From assembly GCF_000092025.1 (NCBI RefSeq), contig NC_003062.2, forward strand, positions 1,362,001 through 1,426,000: 64,000 bases of DNA, read 5' to 3'. The position numbers and the translations under genes are program-made. Source of the DNA: Agrobacterium fabrum str. C58 (GTDB lineage: Bacteria > Pseudomonadota > Alphaproteobacteria > Rhizobiales > Rhizobiaceae). Under the pieces are notes generated by a model, which was not told the origin of the DNA, searched no databases, and was given only the letters and a program-made list of their open reading frames with translations. How positions within the stretch are numbered: position 1 is the stretch's first letter; each line of letters starts with the position of its first letter. Shown one piece after another: positions 8,945 through 19,293 of this stretch.

Positions 8945-9502
8945 ATGAGTGGTATTGACCTCAACGATATCAAGCGCCGCATGGATGGTGCCATCAATGC
9001 ATTCAAGAGCGATATCGCATCGCTGCGCACCGGCCGCGCTTCGGCCAATATTCTCGACCCGGTGACCATCGATGCCTACGGCTCGCGTGTTCCGCTCAAC
9101 CAGGTTGCGAACATCACCGTTCCGGAGCCGCGCATGCTCGGCGTCAACATCTGGGACAAGTCGATGGTCAATGCCGTCGACCGCGCGATCCGCGAATCCA
9201 ATCTCGGTCTCAACCCGATCGTGGACGGCCAGAACCTCAGAATTCCGCTGCCTGAACTCAACGAAGAGCGCCGCAAATCGCTCGTCAAGGTGGCCCACGA
9301 GTATTCCGAAAAAGCAAAAGTGGCGATTCGCCATGTGCGCCGGGACGGCATGGACGGCCTGAAAAAAGCCGAAAAAGACGGCGATATCGGTCAGGACGAA
9401 AGCCGTGGACAGTCGGAAAAAGTGCAGAAAATGACCGACGACACGATTTCGGAAATTGACCGCTTGCTTGCCGAGAAGGAAAAGGAAATCATGCAGGTCT
9501 GA
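8945..9502 (+). CDS. frr: Ribosome recycling factor
   Basis: A 185-residue ribosome recycling factor, which with EF-G splits post-termination ribosomes. Family marks: the helical start [64 protein letters not shown] and the C-terminal helix [22 protein letters not shown] lies 6 nt before the start. The gene precedes uppS directly; the dxr gene found between frr and uppS in E. coli is absent here. Confidence 0.97.
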   Translation: MSGIDLNDIKRRMDGAINAFKSDIASLRTGRASANILDPVTIDAYGSRVPLNQVANITVPEPRMLGVNIWDKSMVNAVDRAIRESNLGLNPIVDGQNLRIPLPELNEERRKSLVKVAHEYSEKAKVAIRHVRRDGMDGLKKAEKDGDIGQDESRGQSEKVQKMTDDTISEIDRLLAEKEKEIMQV

Positions 9503-9566
9503 TATCGCTCGCGATAGACCTGTATTTTATTCGTTTTAATTCCGCGCTGCCTGTTACTGGATCGAT

Positions 9567-10310
9567 ATGCCGACGACGACACGTTCCTCCATACCCGAGC
9601 ACGTCGCCATCATCATGGATGGCAATGGCCGCTGGGCAAAGCAGCGCGGACTTCCGCGCGTGATGGGGCATCGCCGTGGGGTTGAGGCCGTGCGCGAGAC
9701 TGTGCGTGCGGCAGGCGACTGCGGTATCAGCTATCTCACGCTGTTCGCTTTCTCCTCGGAAAACTGGCGCAGACCCGAATCCGAGGTGAGCGATCTGATG
9801 GGCCTTCTGAAGGCCTTCATCCGTCGCGACCTTGCGGAACTTCATCGCGAAAATGTCCGCGTGCGGATCATCGGCGACCGGCAGGGGCTGAAGACCGATA
9901 TACGCTCTCTCCTCGAAGAGGCGGAGCAGATGACGGCTGGCAATACCAAGCTGACGCTGGTGATCGCCTTTAATTACGGCAGCCGTGACGAGATTACCCG
10001 CGCGACAGCGTCAATCGCCCGTGATGTCGCCGAAGGCCGGCTCAGTGCTGACGCCATTACGCCTGAGATGATTTCGTCGAGGCTCGATACATCGGGAATG
10101 CCGGATCCGGATCTCATCATCCGCACCAGCGGCGAGGAGCGCCTGTCGAACTTCCTGCTCTGGCAGGCAGCCTATTCCGAGTTCCTGTTCGTGCCGGAAT
10201 ATTGGCCCGACTTCGACCGCCAGCGGTTCTTCTCCGCAATTGAGCAATATGCAACGCGTGACCGCCGCTTCGGTGCTCTGGCCGAGCAGGTTGCCGTGGC
10301 AGGCGCCTGA
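9567..10310 (+). CDS. uppS: Isoprenyl transferase (undecaprenyl diphosphate synthase)
   Basis: A 247-residue cis-prenyltransferase that builds undecaprenyl diphosphate, the lipid carrier for peptidoglycan and O-antigen. The catalytic aspartate is in [13 protein letters not shown] (about residues 12-24); [25 protein letters not shown] and the C-terminal [20 protein letters not shown] are all family signatures. Its stop overlaps the cdsA start by 1 nt (TGATG). The ribosome site before it is weak. Confidence 0.96.
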   Translation: MPTTTRSSIPEHVAIIMDGNGRWAKQRGLPRVMGHRRGVEAVRETVRAAGDCGISYLTLFAFSSENWRRPESEVSDLMGLLKAFIRRDLAELHRENVRVRIIGDRQGLKTDIRSLLEEAEQMTAGNTKLTLVIAFNYGSRDEITRATASIARDVAEGRLSADAITPEMISSRLDTSGMPDPDLIIRTSGEERLSNFLLWQAAYSEFLFVPEYWPDFDRQRFFSAIEQYATRDRRFGALAEQVAVAGA

Positions 10311-11143
10311 TGAGCCGTGAACTCAAACTGCGGATCGTGTCCGCAATCGTCATGGCCGCGGTCATTCTGGCCGCGACCTGGTATGGTGGCATTCTGTTCC
10401 GCATCGTTGCGGGGCTTCTGGCGATCCTCATCTATTATGAGTGGTCGACGATTACCCGGATGTCGGAGACCAACTCGACCGGCAATGCCTGGGGCTGGTT
10501 TGCGGTTGCCGTCATCGCCGGCAATACGATCTTCGGCGAGTCCTCGCTCGATCTGCCGCTTTTATCCGGCTTCACGCTGACTGCGGCGCTGTTTCCGGTT
10601 TTGCGCGGCAAGAACTGGTGGCTGGTGGGCGGCATTTTTTACGCGGGACTGAGCGGCATATCGCTAGCGGCTATCCGCGGTGACGAACTGGCCGGGTTCG
10701 CTTCCATCCTGTTCATTTTCGCCGTCGTCTGGTCGACGGATATCCTGGCCTATTTCGTTGGACGCGCCATTGGCGGGCCGAAACTTGCGCCTTCGATTTC
10801 GCCCGGCAAGACCTGGTCCGGCGCCGTTGGTGGTGCTGTGGCGGCGGTGATCGGCGGCGCTGCGGTCTCCATGGCCTATCACGGCAGGATCAGCCTGCTG
10901 CTTGTTGGGCTCGCACTCGTCCTTTCGGTATTCAGCCAGATCGGCGATCTCTTTGAATCCTTCGTGAAACGTCGTTTCCAGGTCAAGGATTCCAGCCATC
11001 TCATTCCTGGCCATGGCGGCTTCATGGACCGTGTTGACGGTCTTGTTTTCGCCTGCTTTACGGTATTCCTCATAGCTTTCGTGCATGCGGCGGCAACCGG
11101 AGACGTGCCCGGATCGGGCGGCGGTCTGCTGCCGGGTTTCTAG
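10310..11143 (+). CDS. cdsA: Phosphatidate cytidylyltransferase
   Basis: A 277-residue integral membrane enzyme with about eight hydrophobic segments that makes CDP-diacylglycerol for phospholipid synthesis. The C-terminal CDS signature is intact: ESFVKRRFQVKDSSHLIPG followed by HGGFMDRVDGL (about residues 221-246), preceded by SPGKTWSGAVGG. Translationally coupled to uppS. It is followed by rseP after a short spacer. Confidence 0.95.
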   Translation: MSRELKLRIVSAIVMAAVILAATWYGGILFRIVAGLLAILIYYEWSTITRMSETNSTGNAWGWFAVAVIAGNTIFGESSLDLPLLSGFTLTAALFPVLRGKNWWLVGGIFYAGLSGISLAAIRGDELAGFASILFIFAVVWSTDILAYFVGRAIGGPKLAPSISPGKTWSGAVGGAVAAVIGGAAVSMAYHGRISLLLVGLALVLSVFSQIGDLFESFVKRRFQVKDSSHLIPGHGGFMDRVDGLVFACFTVFLIAFVHAAATGDVPGSGGGLLPGF

Positions 11144-11180
11144 GCGTCGCGATAGGTCACGACATAAAGGGCAGATTGTC

Positions 11181-12314
11181 ATGAACACAATAATGGCGGC
11201 GACGGGCTTTCTGACCGGCTATATAGTGCCCTTTATACTGGTGCTTTCCCTGCTCGTTTTCGTTCATGAGATGGGGCATTACCTTGTCGGCCGCTGGTGC
11301 GGCATCCGATCCACCGCATTCTCCATCGGCTTCGGCCCCGAGCTCATCGGTTTCACCGACAAGCGCGGCACGCGATGGAAGCTTTCGGCAATTCCGCTCG
11401 GCGGCTATGTCAAGTTCTTTGGCGACGAAGATGCGGCGAGCAAGTCGGATAGTTCCGGCCTGTCGCATATGTCGCTGGAGGAGAGGGCGCAGACGCTTTC
11501 CGGCGCAAAGCTGTGGAAAAGGGCGGCCACGGTTGCTGCCGGCCCGATTGCAAATTTCATTCTCGCAATTCTCATTTTTGCGGTGCTTTTCGGCATCTAC
11601 GGCCGGATGATCGCTGATCCTGTCGTGGCGGAGGTGCGTGAAAACAGCGCCGCCGCAACAGCCGGCGTAAAACCCGGCGACCGGCTGGTGGCGATCGATG
11701 GCGAAAAAGTGATGACCTTCGAGGATGTCCGCCGTTATGTCGGCATCAGGCCGGGCACGCCGATTACGGTAACCGTCGAAAGGGCAGGCGAGGAACTCAA
11801 GCTGCCTATGGTCCCGACCCGTACCGAAACCACAGACCAGTTCGGTAACAAGCTGGAAATGGGTATCATCGGCATCGTCACCGACCAGACCAGCGGCAAT
11901 TTCCGGCACATCGAATATTCGCCGTCAGAGGCGGTGGCTGAGGGCGTGCGCGAAACGGGCCACGTCATCACCGGCACTTTCAACTATATCGGCAATCTCG
12001 TGACAGGGCGCATGAATGCCGATCAGCTCGGTGGCCCCGTGCGTGTCGCGCAGGCATCCGGCCAGATGGCGACGCTCGGCATTTCCGCCGTTATCCAGCT
12101 CGCCGCCGTCCTTTCCGTCTCGATCGGTCTGTTGAACCTCATGCCTGTTCCGGTGCTGGACGGTGGCCATCTGGTATTCTACGCCATCGAGGCCATCCGC
12201 GGCAGGCCGCTCGGTGCGGGGGCGCAGGAAGTGGCGTTCCGTATCGGCATGATGATGATTCTGGGTCTGATGGTTTTTGCAACATGGAATGATATCAGCA
12301 GCTTGATCGGCTGA
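11181..12314 (+). CDS. rseP: RIP zinc metalloprotease RseP (site-2 protease)
   Basis: A 377-residue membrane protease of the M50B family. Transmembrane segment 1 carries the zinc motif HEMGH (residues 29-33), the second catalytic motif is NLMPVPVLDGGHL near the C-terminus, and one PDZ domain (VVAEVRENSAAATAGVKPGD) sits between. E. coli RseP has two PDZ domains, so this is the shorter form. Start at 11181 is selected because the first hydrophobic segment follows at once; the open frame extends upstream into the end of cdsA. Likely processes anti-sigma factors and clears signal peptides. Confidence 0.93.
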   Translation: MNTIMAATGFLTGYIVPFILVLSLLVFVHEMGHYLVGRWCGIRSTAFSIGFGPELIGFTDKRGTRWKLSAIPLGGYVKFFGDEDAASKSDSSGLSHMSLEERAQTLSGAKLWKRAATVAAGPIANFILAILIFAVLFGIYGRMIADPVVAEVRENSAAATAGVKPGDRLVAIDGEKVMTFEDVRRYVGIRPGTPITVTVERAGEELKLPMVPTRTETTDQFGNKLEMGIIGIVTDQTSGNFRHIEYSPSEAVAEGVRETGHVITGTFNYIGNLVTGRMNADQLGGPVRVAQASGQMATLGISAVIQLAAVLSVSIGLLNLMPVPVLDGGHLVFYAIEAIRGRPLGAGAQEVAFRIGMMMILGLMVFATWNDISSLIG

Positions 12315-12513
12315 GGATTGTGTTTTAACGGTTTTGTTAGTTATTTGTTTACCGTGTTTTTATGCCGAAGTGGCGAATGAGCCACTCTGGAGCACGAAGT
12401 AAACAGAATTTAACGTTCACGCTTGCTTGTAGGGGAAAAGCAGGTAAAACGACGCACATGGCCGGAGTCGGGTTCCGCCCGCTGAGGGACAACGTAAAAA
12501 GGTAAGAATTGAA

Positions 12514-14838
12514 ATGAAGGCTGGTTCAAGATTTTTGAACGCTGTGTCGGCGGTTGCTCTGTCTGCCGGTGTTTCTTCGGTTGCGGGCCTTGGCGTGCTT
12601 GCCTCTGCTGGCGTTGCAAATGCAGCCGTCATCAGCAAGATTGACGTTCGCGGGGCCGAACGGTCCGGTGCGGACTCCGTGCGCTCCAACATCACCATTG
12701 CGCCGGGTAAGAATTTTTCCAATTCCGACATCGATGAATCGGTGAAGCGTCTTTACGCCACCGGTTACTTCTCGAATGTCTCCATGCGCGTTTCCGGCAG
12801 CACGCTGGTCGTGACGGTCAATGAGAACCAGCTTGTCAACCAGGTTGTCTTCAACGGTAACCGCAAGATCAAGGACGACAAGCTCGCCGGCATCGTGCAG
12901 ACCCAGCCGATGGGCCCGTTCAACCAGGCAATCGTGACGGCGGATATCGCCCGCATCAAGGAAGCCTATTCCGCTATCGGTCGCAGCGATGTGGAAATCA
13001 CCACGCAGACCGTGTCTGTCGGCCAAGGTCGTGTGAATATTGCTTTCGTCATCAACGAAGGTGAACGCACAAAGATAGGCCGCATCGATTTCATCGGCAA
13101 CAATTCCTATAGCGACGGTCGTCTGGCCGCTGTGATCAATACCAAGAAGTCCAACATGCTGTCGTTCCTGACACGCAAGGACGTCTATAACGAGGACAAG
13201 CTGCGCGCCGACGAAGAGGCGCTGCGCCAGTTCTATTACAATCGCGGTTATGCCGACTTCCGGGTCGTGTCCTCCGACGCGGTGCTGGACGAGTCCAAAA
13301 ACGAATACACCATCTCCATCACGGTCGACGAAGGCAAGAAGTATGACTTCGGCAACGTCGCAGTCGAATCGACTGTTCCGGGTGTTGACGGTTCCGAACT
13401 TCAGGGCCTCGTGGAAACCCGCCAGGGTGCAAGCTACAGCGCCAAGGAAGTTCAGCAGAGCATGGAAGCGATTTCCAAGCGCGTTGCCGGTGAAGGTTAT
13501 CCCTTCGCCCGCGTTACGCCGCGCGGCGACCGTGATATGTCTGGCAACACCATTGGCGTGACCTACATCGTCGATCAGGGTGAGCGCGCTTACGTCGAGC
13601 GTATCGAAATCCGCGGCAACACCCGTACGCGTGATTACGTCATTCGCCGCGAATTCGATATTTCTGAAGGCGATGCGTTCAATCAGACGATCATCACCGC
13701 TGCAAAGCGCCGCCTTGAAGCGCTCGGTTATTTCTCCAAGGTCAATATCTCGACCGCCGGCGGCAGCGCGCCTGACCGCGTCGTGATCGTGGTCGACGTT
13801 GAAGACCAGTCGACCGGCTCGTTCGGTATCGGTGCGGGTTACTCGCAGAACGACGGCGTGCTGCTCGAGGCATCGGTCGAAGAAAAGAACTTCCTCGGTC
13901 GCGGCCAGTACATCCGTGTTGCTGCCGGTGCTGGCGAAGACGATGCGCGTACCTACTCGCTGTCCTTTACCGAGCCCTATTTCCTCGGTTACCGTCTGGC
14001 GGCTGGTTTCGATCTCTTCAAAAACCAGAGCAAGAGCGAAGACTATTACAACTACGACGAACAGGGTTTCGCACTGCGCGTAACAGCGCCGATCACCGAG
14101 AACCTGTCGACGACGTTCAAGTATACCTATAAGCAGATCAATTATGAAGGTAAGGGCGACTGGCAGAACAACGCCAATCTCGCAGAACCGTATCAGGCTC
14201 TGATCCGCGGTGAGGACTGGACCCAGTCCATCCTTTCGAACACGCTGAACTACAATACGCTCGATGACCGCAACATGCCGCGTGAAGGCTGGCAGGCTGC
14301 GTTGACGAACGAATTTGCAGGCCTCGGCGGTGATTCCGAATACTACAAAATCTATGCCAAGGCGCGGTACTACTACACGCTGTCCGACGAATACGATGTT
14401 ATCGGTTCGCTCACCGGCCAGGCGGGTCATGTCATGCCGACAGGTGACAATCTGCTCGTCTTCGACCAGTTCAAGTTCGGCGGTCGTCAGGTTCGCGGCT
14501 TTAAGAACGATGGTATCGGCCCGCGCATCGGTTCGGACTCCATCGGCGGCACGACATACTTCGCAGCGTCTGCGGAAGTCACCGCTCCGATGCCTGGTGT
14601 TCCGGAAGACTTCGGCCTGCGTCTTGCTGGTTTCGTCGATGCCGGTACGATGTATGGCAACAAGGTCTCTACATCGCAGACCGTCAAGGATGACAACTCC
14701 ATCCGTGCATCCGCCGGTATCGGTGTGATGTGGGCGTCGCCCTTCGGTCCGATCCGCGTTGACTACGCTATTCCGATTGCCAAGGAAGACTACGACGAGG
14801 AACAGCGTTTCCGGTTTGGCATGTCCAACACTTTCTGA
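12514..14838 (+). CDS. bamA: Outer membrane protein assembly factor BamA
   Basis: A 774-residue outer-membrane protein: signal peptide (residues 1-33, ending GVANA), five POTRA domains (about residues 36-430, starting ISKIDVRGAERSGADSV) and a C-terminal 16-strand barrel with the lid motif region VRGF (GGRQVRGFKNDGIGPR) and terminal FRFGMSNTF ending in phenylalanine, the barrel-assembly signal. It is the central, essential part of the BAM complex. The gene lies between rseP and lpxD as usual, but the skp gene often found after bamA is not present. AAAAAGGT precedes the start. Confidence 0.97.
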   Translation: MKAGSRFLNAVSAVALSAGVSSVAGLGVLASAGVANAAVISKIDVRGAERSGADSVRSNITIAPGKNFSNSDIDESVKRLYATGYFSNVSMRVSGSTLVVTVNENQLVNQVVFNGNRKIKDDKLAGIVQTQPMGPFNQAIVTADIARIKEAYSAIGRSDVEITTQTVSVGQGRVNIAFVINEGERTKIGRIDFIGNNSYSDGRLAAVINTKKSNMLSFLTRKDVYNEDKLRADEEALRQFYYNRGYADFRVVSSDAVLDESKNEYTISITVDEGKKYDFGNVAVESTVPGVDGSELQGLVETRQGASYSAKEVQQSMEAISKRVAGEGYPFARVTPRGDRDMSGNTIGVTYIVDQGERAYVERIEIRGNTRTRDYVIRREFDISEGDAFNQTIITAAKRRLEALGYFSKVNISTAGGSAPDRVVIVVDVEDQSTGSFGIGAGYSQNDGVLLEASVEEKNFLGRGQYIRVAAGAGEDDARTYSLSFTEPYFLGYRLAAGFDLFKNQSKSEDYYNYDEQGFALRVTAPITENLSTTFKYTYKQINYEGKGDWQNNANLAEPYQALIRGEDWTQSILSNTLNYNTLDDRNMPREGWQAALTNEFAGLGGDSEYYKIYAKARYYYTLSDEYDVIGSLTGQAGHVMPTGDNLLVFDQFKFGGRQVRGFKNDGIGPRIGSDSIGGTTYFAASAEVTAPMPGVPEDFGLRLAGFVDAGTMYGNKVSTSQTVKDDNSIRASAGIGVMWASPFGPIRVDYAIPIAKEDYDEEQRFRFGMSNTF

Positions 14839-14847
14839 TATCGGCAG

Positions 14848-14876
14848 TCCAGAACTGCAACTTTGAACGTTCTGGA
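14848..14876 (+). promoter_or_regulatory. bamA-lpxD intercistronic hairpin
   Basis: A perfect 8-bp stem TCCAGAAC (14848-14855) and GTTCTGGA (14869-14876) with a 13-nt loop. The 3' arm overlaps the GGAG (14874-14877) that is the only ribosome site before lpxD, so folding could limit lpxD translation. Confidence 0.5.
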
Positions 14877-14887
14877 GTTTCCGGCTG

Positions 14888-15955
14888 ATGGAATACAACG
14901 CATTTTTTCCGCCCCACGAGGGACTGCGATTGAAAGATATCGCAGACCTTTTTGGGGCGGAACTGTCTGATGACGCGGCGGGCGAGCGGATTATCAGGTC
15001 CGTTGCACCGGTCTACCGGGCAAAACCGGATCAGCTCTGTTACATTCTTTCCCGCAAGAGCGGCGAAGAGCTGCTGACCTGCGAGGCCGGTGCTGTCATT
15101 TGTGACGCGGCCCTGAAGAGCCTGATTCCTTCCCATATTCCCGCATTGATATCGAAGACCCCGCACACGCTGTTTGCGCAGGTCGGTGCTTTGCTGCATC
15201 CATCCGCCATGCGGCCCTCGCTTGTTGCTCGGATGGAAGCGGAAATTTCCCCGGCTGCCTATGTCGATCCATCGGCAAAGCTCGAGCCGGGCGTCATCGT
15301 GGAACCCATGGCCGTGATCGGCGCGGGCGTTCATATCGGCGCTGGCACGCGCATTGGCCCGGGTGTCGTTATCGGCTCCGATGTCCAGATCGGTCGCGAT
15401 TGTACGATTGCCGGTGGAGCGAGCATTTTGGCGGCGCTGCTCGGCAATAATGTCATCATCCATAACGGTGCACGCATCGGCCAGGATGGTTTCGGTTATG
15501 CGCCGGGTCCGCGTGGCATGCTGAAGATCGTGCAGATCGGCCGGGTCATCATTCAGGACCATGTCGAGGTCGGCGCCAATACGACGATCGATCGCGGCAC
15601 GATGGATGACACCGTCATCGGCGAAGGCACCAAGATCGACAATCAGGTGCAGATCGGTCACAACGTTCGCATCGGTCGCCATTGCGGCATTGTCAGCGGG
15701 GTCGGTATTGCCGGCAGCACCCGCATCGGTGACGGTGTGATGATTGGCGGCGCAACGGGCGTTAATGGCCATATCACCATTGGCGATGGTGTGCAGATTG
15801 CCGCGATGAGCGGCGTGGTTTCCGATGTTCCGGCCGGCACCCGTTACGGCGGCATTCCGGCGCGTCCGATGAAACATTTCCTGCGCGATATGGCCGATAT
15901 TCTGGCGCGCGCCGAAGAGCGTGATAAAAAAACAGGAGAAAAAAACAATGGCTGA
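14888..15955 (+). CDS. lpxD: UDP-3-O-(3-hydroxyacyl)glucosamine N-acyltransferase
   Basis: A 355-residue left-handed beta-helix acyltransferase that adds the second 3-hydroxyacyl chain in lipid A synthesis. The N-terminal uridine-binding domain (about residues 1-105) is followed by many hexapeptide repeats (such as [20 protein letters not shown]) and the catalytic histidine in QIGHNVRIG. The C-terminal helix ([17 protein letters not shown]) binds the acyl carrier protein. Its last 8 bp overlap fabZ. Confidence 0.96.
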   Translation: MEYNAFFPPHEGLRLKDIADLFGAELSDDAAGERIIRSVAPVYRAKPDQLCYILSRKSGEELLTCEAGAVICDAALKSLIPSHIPALISKTPHTLFAQVGALLHPSAMRPSLVARMEAEISPAAYVDPSAKLEPGVIVEPMAVIGAGVHIGAGTRIGPGVVIGSDVQIGRDCTIAGGASILAALLGNNVIIHNGARIGQDGFGYAPGPRGMLKIVQIGRVIIQDHVEVGANTTIDRGTMDDTVIGEGTKIDNQVQIGHNVRIGRHCGIVSGVGIAGSTRIGDGVMIGGATGVNGHITIGDGVQIAAMSGVVSDVPAGTRYGGIPARPMKHFLRDMADILARAEERDKKTGEKNNG

Positions 15956-16412
15956 CGAAACGAAGGCGACGCTTGGCACGGCCGACATCTTGGAAGTCAT
16001 GAAACTTCTGCCGCATCGTTACCCGTTTTTGCTCATCGACAAGATCATCGAGATCGATGGCGACAGTTCGGCGATCGGCATCAAGAACGTGACGGTCAAC
16101 GAACCGCATTTCACCGGCCATTTCCCTGATCGGCCGATCATGCCGGGCGTTCTGATCGTCGAGGCGATGGCCCAGACGGCCGGCGCCATCTGCGCCCGTA
16201 ACCAGGGCGAGGGCGGTCATCTCGTTTATTTCATGACCATCGACAACGCGCGTTTCCGCAGACCAGTGGTTCCGGGCGATCGCCTCGAAATCCATGTGGT
16301 CAAGCAGCGCCAGCGCGGCAATGTGTTTAAGTTCCATTGCGAAGCGAAGGTCGAAGGCGCGCTCGTGGCGGAAGCCGATGTCGGCGCGATGATGATCCCC
16401 GAGGGCCAGTAA
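15948..16412 (+). CDS. fabZ: 3-hydroxyacyl-[ACP] dehydratase FabZ
   Basis: A 154-residue hot-dog-fold dehydratase of type II fatty acid synthesis. The catalytic pair is visible: histidine in [12 protein letters not shown] (about residue 23) and glutamate in [14 protein letters not shown] (about residue 67). The start at 15948 has AGGAG 9 nt upstream and matches the family N-terminus. It overlaps lpxD by 8 bp and its TAA overlaps the lpxA ATG by 1 nt, so fabZ, lpxD and lpxA are co-translated; FabZ and the Lpx acyltransferases compete for the same 3-hydroxyacyl-ACP. Confidence 0.97.
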   Translation: MADETKATLGTADILEVMKLLPHRYPFLLIDKIIEIDGDSSAIGIKNVTVNEPHFTGHFPDRPIMPGVLIVEAMAQTAGAICARNQGEGGHLVYFMTIDNARFRRPVVPGDRLEIHVVKQRQRGNVFKFHCEAKVEGALVAEADVGAMMIPEGQ

Positions 16413-17227
16413 TGAGCACGATCGCGGCTTCGGCGAAAATCCACCCGACTGCCGTTGTCGAGGATGGCGCAGTCATCGGTGAGAATGTCGTCATCGGTGC
16501 ACTTGCCTATGTCGGGCCGAAGGTGACGTTGCATGATGATGTCCGCCTGCACAACCACGCCGTGGTGTCGGGCCTCACGGTCATCGGTCGCGGATCGGTC
16601 GTGCATCCCATGGCAGTCATCGGCGGCACGCCCCAGGCGGTTCGCCATGATGGTTCGGAAACAACGCTCGAAATCGGTGAACGCTGCATCATGCGCGAAG
16701 GCGTGACGATGAATGCCGGGAGTTCCGATGGCGGCGGCAAGACCATTGTCGGCGACGACAATCTTTTCCTCGCCAATTCGCATGTGGCGCATGATTGCCG
16801 TCTCGGCCGCCACATCATCCTGTCCAACAATGTGATGCTGGCTGGCCATGTCACCATCGAGGACCGCGCTATTCTGGGTGGCGGCTGCGCCGTGCACCAG
16901 TTTACCCGCATCGGCCGCCAGGCTTTCATTGGCGGATTGTCTGCGGTCAATTACGACGTCATCCCCTATGGCATGCTGAATGGCAATCCCGGCATTCTCG
17001 GTGGCCTGAACGTCGTCGGCATGACACGCTCTGGCATCGAGCGTGCGGACATCCACAAGGTCAGGCGCGTCTACAAGGCGATCTTTGAGGCCGAAGGCAC
17101 GATCCGCGGCAACGCGGCGGCTATCGATCGTAACGACTATCTGGATTGCCCGCAGGCGCTCGAAATCATCGATTTCATCGGTGCGGGCAGCGACCGTGCG
17201 ATTTCTTCGCCCAACCGGGGCAAGTGA
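16412..17227 (+). CDS. lpxA: UDP-N-acetylglucosamine O-acyltransferase LpxA
   Basis: A 271-residue hexapeptide-repeat acyltransferase for the first step of lipid A synthesis. The repeat region starts at residue 9 ([20 protein letters not shown]); the catalytic histidine lies in [29 protein letters not shown] and the C-terminal helical domain are typical. The ATG at 16412 overlaps the fabZ stop (TAATG), which fixes the start. Confidence 0.97.
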   Translation: MSTIAASAKIHPTAVVEDGAVIGENVVIGALAYVGPKVTLHDDVRLHNHAVVSGLTVIGRGSVVHPMAVIGGTPQAVRHDGSETTLEIGERCIMREGVTMNAGSSDGGGKTIVGDDNLFLANSHVAHDCRLGRHIILSNNVMLAGHVTIEDRAILGGGCAVHQFTRIGRQAFIGGLSAVNYDVIPYGMLNGNPGILGGLNVVGMTRSGIERADIHKVRRVYKAIFEAEGTIRGNAAAIDRNDYLDCPQALEIIDFIGAGSDRAISSPNRGK

Positions 17228-17230
17228 GCC

Positions 17231-18112
17231 GTGACAGGCGGCGGGCGTCTCGCCATCGTGGCCGGCAGCGGCCAGCTGCCGCTTTATGTGGCGGCGGCGG
17301 CCCGGGAGATGGGCGAGAACCCCTTCATCGTGCGCTTGCGCGATGATTCCCGTTACGACTGGAGCGGTTTTGACAATGCCGTCATCAGCGTCGGCGATGT
17401 CGCAGGGCTTGGCCGTCTCCTGCGTGAAAATCAGGTAGACCGTGTCGTATTGTCCGGCGCCGTTGCGCGGCGGCCGGAATGGCGGGAAATCCGCCCCACC
17501 GCCGGCATCCTGATTAAGCTGCCCTCCATCGTCAAAACGCTGCTGTCAGGTGGCGATGATGCGGTTCTGCAGATGGTAATCAAGATCATCAGCACGCTCG
17601 GCGCAAAAGTCATCGGCGCGCATGAGATTGCGCCCGGCTTGCTGGCAACCACGGGGCCTCTCGGTGGGCAGAAGCCTGCCGAAGAGGATCTGAAGGATAT
17701 TCGCGGGGCGGCTGAGGCGGCACTTGCGCTCGGCAAGCTCGATGTCGGGCAGGGGGCAGTCTCCGTTGGTGGCCGCATCGTGGCGCTGGAAGGTATAGAG
17801 GGTACGGATGCCATGCTGGCGCGTGTCGCCGCTCTGCGTGCCGAAGGGCGCATATCGCCCCGCCGTAAAGGCGTGCTGGTCAAGCTCTGCAAGCCCCAGC
17901 AGGATATACGTGCCGATCTGCCGACCATCGGCATCGAAACCGTAGAAAATGCGAAAAAAGCCGGACTGGCGGGCATCGCCGTCGAAGCCGGGCGGGCGCT
18001 GGTGCTCGATCGTGAGGCGATGTTGAAAGCCGCCGATGAGGCGGGCATATTCGTCTGCGGCATCGATACATCACTGGGTGGCGACATGGTGGGCGGAGAC
18101 ATGATCGGATGA
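17231..18112 (+). CDS. lpxI: UDP-2,3-diacylglucosamine pyrophosphatase LpxI (DUF1009)
   Basis: A 293-residue LpxI, the alphaproteobacterial non-homologous replacement for LpxH, which hydrolyses UDP-2,3-diacylglucosamine to lipid X. Family blocks: RLAIVAGSGQLPLYVA, VVLSGAVARRPEW, GAHEIAPGLLATTGPLG, and C-terminal GRALVLDREAMLKAADEAGI. The start is GTG at 17231, 4 nt after the lpxA stop. Its stop overlaps the lpxB ATG by 4 bp. The lpxA-lpxI-lpxB order itself supports the assignment. Confidence 0.93.
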   Translation: MTGGGRLAIVAGSGQLPLYVAAAAREMGENPFIVRLRDDSRYDWSGFDNAVISVGDVAGLGRLLRENQVDRVVLSGAVARRPEWREIRPTAGILIKLPSIVKTLLSGGDDAVLQMVIKIISTLGAKVIGAHEIAPGLLATTGPLGGQKPAEEDLKDIRGAAEAALALGKLDVGQGAVSVGGRIVALEGIEGTDAMLARVAALRAEGRISPRRKGVLVKLCKPQQDIRADLPTIGIETVENAKKAGLAGIAVEAGRALVLDREAMLKAADEAGIFVCGIDTSLGGDMVGGDMIG

Positions 18113-19293
18113 CGGCGGCATTAAAAGTGGCGGTAATCGCCGGGGAAGTATCCGGCGATCTCTTGGGCGCGGATCTAATCCGATCGCTCAAAGTCCGATA
18201 TGCGGGTTCCGTTGAACTGGTGGGCGTTGGCGGCGAAGCGCTGGAGGCGCAGGGGCTCACCTCGCTGTTCGACTATTCCGAACTCTCCATCATGGGCTTC
18301 ACGCAGGTTCTCAAGAAGCTGCCGAAACTCATTGCGCGGATCAACCAGACCGCCGCAGCCATCGTGGCCGCAAAGCCGGACATTCTGCTGATCATCGACA
18401 GCCCGGATTTTACCCATCGCGTCGCGAAAAAAGTCCGCAAACAATTGCCGCAGCTGCCGGTCGTCAATTATGTCTGCCCGAGCGTGTGGGCGTGGAAGGA
18501 ATATCGCGCCACGGCGATGTTGTCCTATGTCGACCACGTTCTGGCCCTGCTACCCTTCGAACCGGAGGCTATGCGGCGCCTTGGCGGCCCGCCGACGACA
18601 TTCGTCGGCCACCGGCTCAGCGTCGATCCTGAAGTGCTGGCGGCACGGCAGAAGCGGGCCGACCGGCCTCTTCCGGAACAGGGCCAGCCGAGGACCATCC
18701 TTCTCCTGCCGGGATCGCGTTCCACTGAGACGACGCGGTTGATGGAGCCGTTTCAGGACGCGGCGAAAGCTTTCGTGGAACGCAACGGCCCCACCCGGTT
18801 CCTGCTTCCCACCGTACCACGGCAGGAACATCGCATTCGCGAAATGGCAGCGATGTGGCCGGACGACATCAGGCCCGAGATCGGTATCGACTCTGCCTTC
18901 AAGTGGAAGGCGTTTGCCGAGGCCGATGCGGCCATTGCCGCTTCCGGCACCGTCATTCTCGAACTGGCGCTGGCCGGTGTGCCGACCATCTCTGTCTACA
19001 AGACCGACTGGATTTTCACCATGCTGAGCAAACGGGTGAAGACATGGACGGGCGCCTTGCCGAACCTGATTGCCGATTACGCCATCATACCGGAATACTT
19101 CAACGAGGTGGTACGATCAGGCTCGATGCTGCGCTGGGCCGAGCGCCTGTCTTCCGATACCACCGAACGGCGGGCGATGCTGGAAGGTTATGCACTGGTG
19201 CAGCAGCGTCTGCATACCGACGTCCCTCCAGGCGAAACCGGTGCAGCCATTCTTCTCGATGTCCTGAAGACCAAAAATAGCCGCTCAGCCTGA
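18109..19293 (+). CDS. lpxB: Lipid-A-disaccharide synthase
   Basis: A 394-residue GT19 glycosyltransferase that joins UDP-2,3-diacylglucosamine and lipid X. The family start KVAVIAGEVSGDLLGADLIR (residues 5-24) is intact, as are LLIIDSPDFTHRVAKKVRK, the C-terminal nucleotide site LLPGSRSTE and AIAASGTVILELALAGVPTI. ATGA overlap with lpxI. It ends the rpsB-to-lpxB core block; no dnaE or rnhB follows, unlike E. coli. Confidence 0.95.
   Translation: MTAALKVAVIAGEVSGDLLGADLIRSLKVRYAGSVELVGVGGEALEAQGLTSLFDYSELSIMGFTQVLKKLPKLIARINQTAAAIVAAKPDILLIIDSPDFTHRVAKKVRKQLPQLPVVNYVCPSVWAWKEYRATAMLSYVDHVLALLPFEPEAMRRLGGPPTTFVGHRLSVDPEVLAARQKRADRPLPEQGQPRTILLLPGSRSTETTRLMEPFQDAAKAFVERNGPTRFLLPTVPRQEHRIREMAAMWPDDIRPEIGIDSAFKWKAFAEADAAIAASGTVILELALAGVPTISVYKTDWIFTMLSKRVKTWTGALPNLIADYAIIPEYFNEVVRSGSMLRWAERLSSDTTERRAMLEGYALVQQRLHTDVPPGETGAAILLDVLKTKNSRSA

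Noticed and set aside
12526..14898. A 790-codon minus-strand frame opposite bamA
   Set aside because: Antisense shadow of a highly biased gene; no initiation signal and no domain recognised.
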